Shown here piece by piece: positions 1 to 6,237 of a stretch of 33,675 nucleotides of DNA (within the stretch, counting starts at the first letter, position 1; each line of letters begins with the position of its first letter). The DNA lies in the NCBI GenBank assembly GCA_017628875.1, contig JAGBYG010000045.1, positions 1 through 33,675 of the forward strand, read 5' to 3'. The notes beneath the pieces were generated by a model. That model was not told where the DNA came from, did no database searches, and was given only the letters and a program-made list of their open reading frames with translations. A program made the translations under genes and the position numbers. The stretch is from Clostridia bacterium. Its GTDB lineage: Bacteria; Bacillota; Clostridia; Oscillospirales; CAG-272.

Positions 1-1
1 C

Positions 2-202
2 TCTTATAGCTGGGGTGGTTGCTCCCTTATTTATGATGGCGATATCGCAAAAAGACTTTGCACCCCTTCCGAACTCCGCAAAACTGACAACGGAAACCGC
101 AAACCTAATAGCCAAGAAGAATGGCTCGACGTTCAAAAACGTGCCCTTGTTCAAGCTTTAAAAATCACTTGGGATTGCTACACCGCAGCAAGACTTTCTT
201 GA
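2..202 (+). CDS. C-terminal part of a phage/mobile-element hypothetical protein (5' end outside window)
   Basis: An open frame runs in from the left edge and stops at TGA 200-202, giving the last 66 residues. It contains SYSWGGCSLIYDGDIAKRL and then EEWLDVQKRALVQAL, a tail I associate from memory with uncharacterised proteins of Firmicutes phages and conjugative elements; no biochemical role is known to me. The next gene's ribosome site (AGGAGG, 202-207) overlaps the stop, so it is the first visible member of a short plus-strand cassette running against the direction of the early and late operons. Confidence 0.7.
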   Translation, partial: SYSWGGCSLIYDGDIAKRLCTPSELRKTDNGNRKPNSQEEWLDVQKRALVQALKITWDCYTAARLS

Positions 203-215
203 GGAGGGCTGAACA

Positions 216-314
216 ATGAACAACATTTATAAAATTCTCCGCAACTTTTCAATCGCTCTTATCCTTGTACTTTATCCGCTCGCTTTTCTCAACTTCACCC
301 CGTTTGATTTTTAA
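216..314 (+). CDS. 32-residue single-span membrane peptide
   Basis: Start ATG 216 follows AGGAGG with an 8-base gap, a very good site. The product begins MNNIYKILRNFSIAL and then has one hydrophobic stretch (about residues 11-27), ending NFTPFDF. The basic N-terminus suggests a cytoplasmic N-tail, or a simple membrane anchor. It sits between two genes of the same cassette. I do not recognise a family; the ribosome site and spacing are the main support. Confidence 0.6.
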   Translation: MNNIYKILRNFSIALILVLYPLAFLNFTPFDF

Positions 315-327
315 GGAGATGAAAACA

Positions 328-507
328 ATGAAAATTAAAGCTCTCAACCTTCACACTAAAAAAATTGAAACAATCATAAACAGCGGCGAAAAAGACATTC
401 ATGGCAAAGTTATTTGGGTTACCGAAAGAGGAGAAGAAGTTGAACTTGAAACATCTCGCCACTTCGGAAGAACAAGTTATTATTTCTCTTACAGATTCAA
501 AGTTTAA
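328..507 (+). CDS. 59-residue hypothetical protein
   Basis: ATG 328 is preceded by AAGGAGAT. The product starts MKIKALNLHTKKIETI and ends SRHFGRTSYYFSYRFKV; it is basic and predicted to be mainly beta strand. An upstream frame extension to 265 overlaps the preceding membrane peptide and lacks its own ribosome site, so 328 is preferred. No family recognised. It belongs to the plus-strand cassette with its neighbours 14 bases upstream and 61 bases downstream. Confidence 0.7.
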   Translation: MKIKALNLHTKKIETIINSGEKDIHGKVIWVTERGEEVELETSRHFGRTSYYFSYRFKV

Positions 508-568
508 CAATAACGAGCCGAAGGGCGGCGGCTAAACCGCCCAGCATATAACAAAGGAGGACTAAAAA

Positions 569-1135
569 ATGAAAAATACTTTCGTTACCGCAGAATTTAA
601 AAAATATATTAAACACTGCATAAAAACAAACGCGACTTTGGTAACCGAAACCGTAAAAACAAAAAACGGCGATTTTTGTTATCTTGCCAACGATTTTTTC
701 ATTCTTCGCGCAGACAAAGATATTTTCGAGCAGGAAATTCTCCCTGCGCTTGATGTTCAGTATATCCCGGAGGAACCCTTTAAAATTTCTGGAAAACGCT
801 GCCCTTCTCCAAAACATTTTTTTGATGATTATTTTTCCTCTTCCAAAAAAGCGTTAAATAAAACCGGCGTTTATCTTTCCGTTGACGGTTACGCTTGCAA
901 TCAAACCTATTTAGTAAATATTTTTAAAAATGAAAATTCCGGTGTTATTGTTAACGCTTCTTATCTGGAATTGTTCCATCTTGATAATTCTATGTTTTTT
1001 ACGCGTGGCAGCAAGACCGATCCTGTCGTTGCAAAATCTTCTACCAATAATTGCGCCGTTGTTCTTCTTCCTGTAAGACAAGGGCCGGCCATCGCCGAAA
1101 AAGTAGATGCCATTTGCTCCCTTAATTGCTTTTAA
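569..1135 (+). CDS. 188-residue hypothetical protein of the left cassette
   Basis: ATG 569 follows AAAGGAGG at 552-560. The protein has no signal peptide or membrane segment; it reads as a soluble alpha/beta protein with scattered cysteines (for example FCYLAND near residue 32 and YACNQTYL near residue 107). I do not recognise a family. It is the last gene of the cassette, and a hairpin terminator follows 17 bases after the stop, so the cassette is an independent unit ending here. It may be a lysogeny-expressed accessory gene, but that is inference from position and orientation only. Confidence 0.75.
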   Translation: MKNTFVTAEFKKYIKHCIKTNATLVTETVKTKNGDFCYLANDFFILRADKDIFEQEILPALDVQYIPEEPFKISGKRCPSPKHFFDDYFSSSKKALNKTGVYLSVDGYACNQTYLVNIFKNENSGVIVNASYLELFHLDNSMFFTRGSKTDPVVAKSSTNNCAVVLLPVRQGPAIAEKVDAICSLNCF

Positions 1136-1151
1136 TTTTTTTAAATTCCTC

Positions 1152-1180
1152 GCCCTGCCTAAACGGTGGGGCTTTTCTTT
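1152..1180 (+). terminator. Rho-independent terminator of the left cassette
   Basis: The arms GCCCTGCC (1152-1159) and GGTGGGGC (1165-1172) form an 8-bp stem with two G-U pairs, the loop is TAAAC, and the run TTTTCTTTT follows directly. It lies just after the 569-1135 gene. Confidence 0.75.
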
Positions 1181-1250
1181 TGTTCTCGCTTTTGCAAACG
1201 CACCTCAAAGCTCTTTTTAATTCTCTTTAGTGTAATTTAATGCCACACTC

Positions 1251-1280
1251 TTAAATCGCCTTAAATCGCCTTAAAATCGC
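1251..1280. repeat. Three tandem 10-base repeats
   Basis: TTAAATCGCC occurs at 1251-1260 and 1261-1270, and the variant TTAAAATCGC at 1271-1280. They sit between two terminators in otherwise empty sequence. Function unknown; they could be protein-binding iterons or slippage products. Confidence 0.6.
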
Positions 1281-1295
1281 AATATAAATATAAAC

Positions 1296-1328
1296 AAAAA
1301 GACCACTCCGTTTTGGGGTGGTCTTTTT
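1296..1328. terminator. Strong bidirectional terminator ending the early operon
   Basis: AAAAAGACCACTCC and GGGGTGGTCTTTTT pair over 14 bp (one G-U) around the loop GTTTT, with A and T runs on the two sides, so it works in both directions. On the minus strand it is the first terminator after the early operon's last gene (stop at 1575). Confidence 0.85.
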
Positions 1329-1359
1329 GCCGTAAACAACATGAACAAGGAGTAACAAA

Positions 1360-1500
1360 ATGTCCTGCAAGCTGGACCCGGTAGCGGGAATTGCACCCGC
1401 TGGAATTTCTTCCGCAACTCGTTACCGGGATTTTTGCCGTCTGTCCGGCTGTCAACCGTCTTTCCGATTCGCCAAAGAATGGTTTAGAAGAATTATGTGA
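1360..1500 (+). CDS. Possible 46-residue protein opposite a tRNA-like fold
   Basis: ATG 1360 follows AAGGAG with a 7-base gap. The product starts MSCKLDPVAGIAPAG, contains RYRDFCRLSGCQ and ends KEWFRRIM; it is basic with three cysteines. Against it: it begins only 31 bases after a bidirectional terminator with no room for a promoter, and the same DNA folds as a tRNA-like RNA on the other strand. It may be real, or the ribosome-site-like bases may be chance. Confidence 0.35.
   Translation: MSCKLDPVAGIAPAGISSATRYRDFCRLSGCQPSFRFAKEWFRRIM
1373..1429 (-). ncRNA. 57-base tRNA-like fold in the 3' region of the early transcript
   Basis: Read on the minus strand from 1429: 7-bp acceptor-like stem CCCGGTA/TACCGGG, then ACGAGTTGC, then the hairpin GGAA-GAAA-TTCC, then an arm GCGGG-TGCAATT-CCCGC with a 5-bp stem and 7-base loop that abuts the acceptor strand exactly as a tRNA T-arm does, then T-CCA. 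The TTGC of the single-stranded part can pair with GCAA in the T-like loop, mimicking the D/T-loop contact. There is no normal anticodon arm. It lies between the last early gene (stop 1575) and the terminator at 1296-1328. Candidate only. Confidence 0.4.
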
Positions 1501-1574
1501 GTTCGCAAGGCTTCTGTCCGCAATAAAAATTATACTGCAAAAGTATTGCCCCAATCGCTCCTTTTTTCCGAAAA

Positions 1575-1697
1575 TCAATCTTTTTCGATAAAAATTTCTT
1601 CTGCTTTTTGTTGCGCAAAAATAAGCTGTTGTCTTAAATCTTCCAGCTTTTTAATTGCATCTGTAATCGCATTGAAAAGTGTCGTGTATTCTTCCAC
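1575..1697 (-). CDS. 40-residue coiled-coil peptide, last gene of the early operon
   Basis: GTG start at 1697, 8 bases after AAAGGAG. The product begins MEEYTTLFNAITDAIKKLE and ends AEEIFIEKD; it is one long amphipathic helix with leucine and isoleucine at heptad spacing, so probably a dimerising coiled coil. A hairpin-forming inverted repeat (CTTTCCGTT/AACGGAAAAG, 1709-1744) overlaps the region upstream of the ribosome site. No family recognised. Confidence 0.6.
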   Translation of the reverse strand: MEEYTTLFNAITDAIKKLEDLRQQLIFAQQKAEEIFIEKD

Positions 1698-1759
1698 AAG
1701 CTTTTCTCCTTTCCGTTTTTCTTATGTTTTACCATAACGGAAAAGAAAAATCTGTCGAA

Positions 1760-2050
1760 TTAAGGAATATACCACCCTTCAATTTCTCCTTCGGAAATAA
1801 CAAGCCTGATGCCTTCCAGATCGAGATACATTCTCTCGTTTTCGGTTTCGTATGCACCTAAAATTTTCCAAAAATTATCATTATCAAAAACCGCTTTTAT
1901 GGCAGGAACATTATGCAAGACCATTTTTGCTAAATCCATTCCGTGCCTTGCCGCCATACATTCTTCATGTGTAGTATATTTTGACTTGCATTGGCATTGT
2001 TTATATTCTTCAATTGCTTCAAGAGCAAAATCAAGGTCGATAAATCTCAT
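1760..2050 (-). CDS. 96-residue hypothetical phage protein
   Basis: ATG 2050 overlaps the stop of the upstream gene (ATGA) and is 7 bases after AAAGGAG, which favours it over the ATG two codons earlier. The product starts [16 protein letters not shown] and has a Cys-containing patch CQCKSKYTTHEEC near residues 18-30. It ends GEIEGWYIP. It is soluble and acidic. Its position beside a DUF551 gene is typical of small, variable early phage genes; no function is known. Confidence 0.75.
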   Translation of the reverse strand: MRFIDLDFALEAIEEYKQCQCKSKYTTHEECMAARHGMDLAKMVLHNVPAIKAVFDNDNFWKILGAYETENERMYLDLEGIRLVISEGEIEGWYIP

Positions 2051-2244
2051 TGCCATTCTCCTTTCGGTGGTTCGGGTAAAGGCATCCAATGGGAAGGACA
2101 CAAGATACAACATTCTTCATCCATCCAGCACCCATCTTTGTCCAATTTTGCAATAGCATAATCCCACCACATATGTTCATCGTAAACAAGCACATGCGTG
2201 TCTATTTCCGGCAACCTATCTTTTACGCTTATCCATTCAGCCAT
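2047..2244 (-). CDS. DUF551-like protein
   Basis: The 65-residue product has the DUF551 hallmarks: N-terminal [10 protein letters not shown], a central VLVYDE strand, and the C-terminal [10 protein letters not shown] motif. The family is common in phages and prophages and has no proven activity. The gene overlaps both neighbours (8 bases with the upstream gene's end, 4 with the downstream gene), consistent with translational coupling in the early operon. Confidence 0.85.
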   Translation of the reverse strand: MAEWISVKDRLPEIDTHVLVYDEHMWWDYAIAKLDKDGCWMDEECCILCPSHWMPLPEPPKGEWQ

Positions 2245-2545
2245 TTTCTTCTTCCTCCATCATCTCAACCGCAAAAGCAAGCCTGCAAAGTGCGTGTGCT
2301 AAATGGTCGTTTGTGGTATCGCCTTTAAGATAAGCAAAGATATGAGTTAATGCTCTGCCAACGTGTTCCCTTGCAGGAATCGCCTTGTAATTCATTTCTT
2401 CGTATCTTTCCGATGCTTCAAATCTAACTTTAGAGATAGCCAACATCGCTCTCGGCGGTATCCATTCGGATTTATAAGGACGGAAGCTCTGTTTGCCGCC
2501 GCTCTTGTTTTCGGTTATCGGTTCGTTTTTAGAAAGTCCGCTCAT
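2237..2545 (-). CDS. DUF5664 / dATP-dGTP diphosphohydrolase N-terminal-type protein
   Basis: Start ATG 2545 lies after GGAGGGATT. The 102-residue product has [21 protein letters not shown] and then [19 protein letters not shown] and [16 protein letters not shown]; these all-helical motifs match, from memory, the phage family called dATP/dGTP diphosphohydrolase N-terminal domain (formerly DUF5664). The acidic helices and His residues suggest a metal-dependent nucleotide pyrophosphohydrolase of the MazG-like all-alpha group, acting on the cellular dNTP pool; activity is inferred from family naming only. Confidence 0.75.
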   Translation of the reverse strand: MSGLSKNEPITENKSGGKQSFRPYKSEWIPPRAMLAISKVRFEASERYEEMNYKAIPAREHVGRALTHIFAYLKGDTTNDHLAHALCRLAFAVEMMEEEENG

Positions 2546-2727
2546 CTAATCCCTCCAAAAATATCTTTAAAATCTTGTGCTATTCCTTCAAGCATTGTTC
2601 GTGGGTCATAGTCCATAAAAAGCATCCCAAGAAGAAGGCTGAAAGTGAAAAGCCCGCCAACAATTCCAATTCCTCCGGCAAGTGCTTGCATAAAATCTTT
2701 AAAGGTTGTTTTCTTTTCGTTAGCCAT
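2542..2727 (-). CDS. 61-residue small membrane protein
   Basis: The start at 2727 ([12 protein letters not shown]) is 8 bases after GGGGAG; the ATG two codons earlier is too close to it. One hydrophobic span (about residues 14-35, rich in Gly, Leu and Phe) follows a basic N-terminus, and the tail is amphipathic ([12 protein letters not shown]). Probably an inner-membrane peptide. It overlaps the downstream DUF5664 gene by 4 bases. No family recognised. Confidence 0.7.
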   Translation of the reverse strand: MANEKKTTFKDFMQALAGGIGIVGGLFTFSLLLGMLFMDYDPRTMLEGIAQDFKDIFGGIR

Positions 2728-2729
2728 TC

Positions 2730-4076
2730 TCATTTCTCCCCAAAATGATATTTTGTAACTGCTATGGGAAATTCCTCAATTTCGGATGCCCATACCGCAG
2801 AACCTTTGCCGTTCCACTCCTCCCAAACTAAAGGGAAACCGCCAATGCCGTCAAAAAGGCTTGCCATCGTTGCTTTCCTTGCGTACTGTGCGGAAATTCT
2901 CTTGCAAAGAAATCTCCAGAACGGAAGTGCAATGCTGTTTCCAAGTGCCTTGTATCTTGCTGAATCGCTTGAATCGTGTTTCTTGCCTTTGCTGTCTATC
3001 CATTCTCCAATGTTCGTCCAACCATCGGGGAAACCTTGAAGCCTTTCACATTCAAGAGGAGTAAGTCTGCGGACAGATTTTTTTGTAATGGAATAATTCT
3101 CTGTTCCACCACCATAAGCTCCGCCGGAAGCACGAAGAGCTGCTCCTACATCCGATTCTTTAATTTCGGAAAAGCTTTGCGAGGCATAAGTCATAACCGC
3201 AGGCTGATGTCCGTGTTCTTGTGCTCTCAAAGCTCCGGTTACATCTTCGGAAACTCCCATAACATTTCCGCCTTGGTCATTAAGGCACACTACGCAAGGT
3301 ATATGGTCGCTGTCCGTTGCCGCATTTGTTAATGGCTTCGATACATTCTCTGTCACAGCTTGGTTGTAAACATCTATTCCGCAAAACAGAGTCTGATCAT
3401 TGCCTGTCCCAAGAGTTCCGCTTTTCTCCTTTTGAACTAAAGCTCCTTTTCCTCCGCCTTCGCATCCGAGGAGGATGCGGACTGCATAAGAAGTGCCTCC
3501 TTCAGTTCCTTCGGAAGGTCTTTCCCTCTTCTCGCCGCCCTGTTCAAGATTCCTTGGCAGGCTTTGGCACTCAAATAATATTTCGGGTGCGGATTTTCCT
3601 CCAAAATCTGCGATAAGCGAGATGCGTTTTCTTCGTTGGGGAACTCCCCAATATTGCGCATCGTGAGTTCTCCAAGCAATGCTCCATCCGTCTCCCACGA
3701 TGCTTCCTGCTGTGGACCATCCTTTCGGAGGCACAGGCACATCGGGAGCTTCCGGCTCTGCGATGCGGATGGTTTCTTCAAGAACGGCGGCAAAATCTTG
3801 TCCTTTGTTTGAACTGAATGCTCCGGGCACGTTTTCCCACACCATGTATCGAGGTCGAACAGCGCAATCTGTCCTTCCATTATTTCTTCGCACATCTTGT
3901 TCTCGCATCTCCTTTCTAAGTCTAATTTGTTCCATGAATAAGCCGGAACGAGCACCCGCAAGTCCCGCTCTCTTTCCTGCAATAGAAAGGTCTTGGCAAG
4001 GGCTTCCTCCGATTACACAATCAACAACGGGAACTTCGTAACCGCTTATTTTCGTGATATCACCGAAATGTTTCAT
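2730..4076 (-). CDS. Circularly permuted DNA (cytosine-5) methyltransferase
   Basis: 448 residues. The catalytic motif IV is at the very N-terminus (GGSPCQDLSIAG, Cys27), followed by motif VI (ENV, 81-83), motif VIII (PQRRKR, 146-151), a long target-recognition region, motif IX (RLTPLECERLQGFP) and motif X (ARYKALGNSIALPF). The cofactor-binding motif I (SLFDGIGGFP, 407-416) and the acidic motif II (WASEIEEF) come last. The order is thus IV-X then I-III. Start ATG 4076 overlaps the upstream stop (ATGA). It should methylate cytosine in a phage-chosen site, giving protection from host restriction. All motifs are intact, so it may be active. A weak ribosome site (AAGGA) precedes Met404, so the last 45 residues might also be made separately. 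Confidence 0.9.
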   Translation of the reverse strand: MKHFGDITKISGYEVPVVDCVIGGSPCQDLSIAGKRAGLAGARSGLFMEQIRLRKEMREQDVRRNNGRTDCAVRPRYMVWENVPGAFSSNKGQDFAAVLEETIRIAEPEAPDVPVPPKGWSTAGSIVGDGWSIAWRTHDAQYWGVPQRRKRISLIADFGGKSAPEILFECQSLPRNLEQGGEKRERPSEGTEGGTSYAVRILLGCEGGGKGALVQKEKSGTLGTGNDQTLFCGIDVYNQAVTENVSKPLTNAATDSDHIPCVVCLNDQGGNVMGVSEDVTGALRAQEHGHQPAVMTYASQSFSEIKESDVGAALRASGGAYGGGTENYSITKKSVRRLTPLECERLQGFPDGWTNIGEWIDSKGKKHDSSDSARYKALGNSIALPFWRFLCKRISAQYARKATMASLFDGIGGFPLVWEEWNGKGSAVWASEIEEFPIAVTKYHFGEK

Positions 4077-4246
4077 TCTTCTGCCTCGCTTTCAAGCCAC
4101 TCATAAATTTTGTAAAAACAACTAAATCCATTATGGTCTTTGCAACTTCTATAAGCAGGACAAAAGATACAATCTTTGTTGCAATCAAAAAGAAACTGTC
4201 GCATTTCCTCAACAGACATAGCTTTTATCTTTTCAAAGTTCGTCAT
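4073..4246 (-). CDS. Cys-rich small protein, second copy of a tandem pair
   Basis: 57 residues beginning MTNFEKIKAMSVEEM and ending YEWLESEAEE, with Cys22, Cys26, Cys29, Cys35 and Cys43, including CxxC followed by PA. Start and stop overlap the neighbours by ATGA. It is a paralogue of the next upstream gene: about 40 bases at the start and about 20 at the end are almost identical in DNA while the middle differs. Such CxxCPA proteins are common early phage genes, likely small zinc-binding folds; function unknown. Confidence 0.8.
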   Translation of the reverse strand: MTNFEKIKAMSVEEMRQFLFDCNKDCIFCPAYRSCKDHNGFSCFYKIYEWLESEAEE

Positions 4247-4419
4247 TCTTCTGCCTCGCTTTCAAGGTATTTTTTCATACAGTCTTCGCACCTTTCGTTT
4301 CCATCACATTCGCAAAAAGAAAATGCAGGGCAAAAAGTGCATTCTCCTTCCACCATATCTGCAATCCATTCCACCATTTCCTCAACGGACATAGCTTTTA
4401 TCTTTTCAAAGTTCGTCAT
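4243..4419 (-). CDS. Cys-rich small protein, first copy of a tandem pair
   Basis: 58 residues beginning MTNFEKIKAMSVEEM and ending KYLESEAEE, with Cys27, Cys30, Cys36, Cys38, Cys44 and Cys47; the CTFCPA and CEDC pairs suggest one zinc site. The start at 4419 overlaps the end of the upstream HTH gene by 14 bases. The neighbouring downstream copy keeps the same ends but a divergent core, pointing to a tandem duplication followed by change in the core. Confidence 0.8.
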   Translation of the reverse strand: MTNFEKIKAMSVEEMVEWIADMVEGECTFCPAFSFCECDGNERCEDCMKKYLESEAEE

Positions 4420-4630
4420 CAGCCTTCACCCTTTCCAAAAGTTTTTGAAGGTCATAAAAGTCAAGCGGATTAAGTCCTGTAAAATCTTCAATTTCTCCAA
4501 TATGGTAAATAACGGTGTTTCGGTGAATATTCAGTTTTCTTGCCGCTCTTGAAGGGTTAAGTCCGCATTCTGCAAGCGTAAAGATAATTTCAACTTCCGC
4601 TTTGCTTATTTCGTTCTTGAGCTTATACAC
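4406..4630 (-). CDS. PucR-type helix-turn-helix protein
   Basis: GTG start 4630 overlaps the upstream stop (GTGTATAA) and follows GGAAGG. The 74-residue product has a clear HTH: LAECGLNPSRAARKLNIHRNT and then VIYHIGEIEDFTGLNP-DFYDLQKLL, the pattern of the PucR C-terminal HTH domain, where Arg-Asn-Thr sits at the recognition helix. It should bind DNA, perhaps as an early or middle gene regulator. A longer frame upstream exists but overlaps a better gene and lacks a ribosome site. Confidence 0.75.
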   Translation of the reverse strand: MYKLKNEISKAEVEIIFTLAECGLNPSRAARKLNIHRNTVIYHIGEIEDFTGLNPLDFYDLQKLLERVKADDEL

Positions 4631-4847
4631 GATATCCCTTCCTTCTTGCCGCTTCCCTGATGTTTCGCCATTCTTTCGTAAACCAAACATACCACGGGTA
4701 ACAGCTAACCCCTCCGCATTTTGTGGGGTCTGCGGTGTGCTCACAAATCTCGCAAGGGCTGATTCCTCTTCTTTCTGCTTCCTTGCAAATTTCAAGAACC
4801 TTGTTTGATGTTCTTCTTTTGTCCGATATTGAAAGTCCGTTTTCCAT
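4623..4847 (-). CDS. 74-residue Cys-rich early protein
   Basis: ATG 4847 follows GAGGAAG. The product begins MENGLSISDKRRTSNKV and has CEICEH and KCGGVSCYPWY segments with five cysteines, suggesting a small metal-binding knuckle, then a basic tail REAARRKGYRV. It overlaps the downstream HTH gene by 8 bases. No named family recognised. Confidence 0.7.
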   Translation of the reverse strand: MENGLSISDKRRTSNKVLEICKEAERRGISPCEICEHTADPTKCGGVSCYPWYVWFTKEWRNIREAARRKGYRV

Positions 4848-4856
4848 TTTTCTTCC

Positions 4857-5264
4857 TCAAATTATCTTTCTTCTTATTGCAAGCAAGCAATAGAACATTC
4901 TGCGCTTTGCATTAAATTCTTTAACCGTTGCCGGCATATTCTCAAGCTGAACAAGTTTCCAAGCAGGGATGTCCTGCGTAACACTTTTCACAATCCACGG
5001 AGCAAGAAATTCGTCTATCTCTTGCGCGGTCTTTTCGATAAGGTCAATGTCTGCCTGATATTTTTCCGCAAGTTCTTCCGCTTTTGCCGTGGGGTCGGAA
5101 ATCCCGCTTTTCCTAATTCTTTCCGTGAACACGTTGTATTTAATGCTGAAAATGTCTTTGATTTTTGCCTTCTTTTCAGGGTACTGAAGACAAAAAGACC
5201 GAAGTTCGTTTGCCGCTTCTTTGCTGATTCCGTATTTTTCAAGTCGAAGATTATAAATTCTCAT
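4857..5264 (-). CDS. 135-residue helical phage protein, possibly regulator-like
   Basis: Starts MRIYNLRLEKYGISKEAAN; mostly helical, with an acidic-basic coiled region around AEELAEKYQADIDLIEKTAQ and a C-terminal helical segment ENMPATVKEFNAKRRMFYCL that resembles the recognition-helix end of ArpU/RinA-like late regulators from memory. That likeness is weak and I would not name it. The ribosome site before ATG 5264 is poor. It lies in the early operon 90 bases after the preceding gene. Confidence 0.65.
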   Translation of the reverse strand: MRIYNLRLEKYGISKEAANELRSFCLQYPEKKAKIKDIFSIKYNVFTERIRKSGISDPTAKAEELAEKYQADIDLIEKTAQEIDEFLAPWIVKSVTQDIPAWKLVQLENMPATVKEFNAKRRMFYCLLAIRRKII

Positions 5265-5354
5265 CTGCCAAGTCCTGCCAATCTAAATGATCCGCAGGGA
5301 TTTTTTATCTTCCTGCATCTGCGGTTTGTTCTCCTAATTCGTCTGTCCTTTCTG

Positions 5355-5723
5355 TTATCTTTTAATAATCTGGTCGTAATCTCCCTCTGGAAGTCCATAT
5401 CTCTTTCTTATAAAGCTGTCATGTCCTACATGAAGGTCTGCAATGTCGTAAGTGTCAAGACCGTCTTCTCCGTTTATACTGTCCTCGATGAATTTGTCGA
5501 AAGTCTTTTCAAGTTCTAAATAAAACTCTGCGAATTTCGGTTTTGAAAGATAAGCCGTTCCGTCATCCTTCTCGTTAACATAAGCCATCGCAAGAAGAAG
5601 ATGCGCTTTCGCAAGTTTAATTCCTTGCCTGATATCTAATGCTTTTGAAATAAGTTCTCCGTCAGCTTTTCCGAGCACATAAGCCTGCTGTGGGTTAAGC
5701 CTTGCAAGTTTGTTCTTAACCAT
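5355..5723 (-). CDS. 122-residue hypothetical early protein
   Basis: ATG 5723 overlaps the end of the ThyX-like gene by 8 bases and follows GAAGGTAAAGA. The product is soluble and acidic, starts MVKNKLARLNPQQAYVLG, has a helical middle (LAKAHLLLAMAYVNEKDD) and ends YGLPEGDYDQIIKR. No family recognised. Coupled translation with the ThyX-like gene suggests co-expression but not shared function. Confidence 0.7.
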   Translation of the reverse strand: MVKNKLARLNPQQAYVLGKADGELISKALDIRQGIKLAKAHLLLAMAYVNEKDDGTAYLSKPKFAEFYLELEKTFDKFIEDSINGEDGLDTYDIADLHVGHDSFIRKRYGLPEGDYDQIIKR

Positions 5724-6237
5724 TCTTTACCTTCTCTCTGCAAGAAAACATTTCGTGGCAAACACCGCCGTGATATACGCACATCGGAACAAGCACTTCG
5801 GAAAATTCCGGGCAAGCGGCTTTTACAAGTTCGCACATTTCTTTAACAACTTCCCTTGTTTCTTTGCTTGCCTGATTGCAAAGCCTTTTGTTCGCAATAG
5901 TAAGAAGTTCTTCCGCATTCATATCCCAAATCATGCAGACCGTTTCATCCTGCCTTGCCGCGTTTCTGTCATAATCGCTCTGTCTGTCGTTGCGCTGACT
6001 TTTGACATAAGGCTGTGCGTGGATATGTCTAACAAGGTGAACGGAAACCCAATAAGGAATCTCAAGATAAAAGCTGAATTGGAGCTTTCTAATCGGAGAA
6101 TGTCTTGCTTCAAGAATTTTGCGTTTCCATTCTTCGGTCGGCGGTGTAACCGCTTTCTTTCCAACCGTAACAAGTGCTCTCTCTTTAACCGCAAGCCAAT
6201 CTCTTTCCTGCGGATATTCTAAAAGTTCAATTTTCAT
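5716..6237 (-). CDS. ThyX-like flavin-dependent thymidylate synthase family protein
   Basis: 173 residues from ATG 6237, which is 8 bases after GGAGGG and overlaps the upstream stop. The signature region is R70-H71-I72 followed by seven residues and S80 (LVRHIHAQPYVKSQRND), matching the ThyX RHRx7S motif except Ile for the third residue. A C-terminal segment with VPMCVYHGGVCHEM is unlike classical ThyX. ThyX makes dTMP from dUMP using FAD and methylene-tetrahydrofolate. This may be an active short variant or a derived relative binding a nucleotide; the motif argues for the family, not for activity. Confidence 0.65.
   Translation of the reverse strand: MKIELLEYPQERDWLAVKERALVTVGKKAVTPPTEEWKRKILEARHSPIRKLQFSFYLEIPYWVSVHLVRHIHAQPYVKSQRNDRQSDYDRNAARQDETVCMIWDMNAEELLTIANKRLCNQASKETREVVKEMCELVKAACPEFSEVLVPMCVYHGGVCHEMFSCREKVKNG

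Noticed and set aside
1261..1578. 105-residue minus-strand protein through the tRNA-like region
   Set aside because: It would run through a strong terminator, has no good ribosome site and is rich in Cys/Ser/Arg as expected for translated structured RNA.
1710..1743. Terminator at the CTTTCCGTT/AACGGAAAAG hairpin
   Set aside because: Long loop and no T run in either direction.
3437..3982. 181-residue frame within the methyltransferase
   Set aside because: Out of frame with all methyltransferase motifs; shadow frame.
4133..4552. Plus-strand frames opposite the Cys-rich pair
   Set aside because: Antisense of the duplicated genes, no ribosome sites.
5265..5354. 24-codon frame possibly with AGG start between two early genes
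   Set aside because: Weak ribosome site, odd composition and very short; not enough to extend the AGG pattern to early genes.
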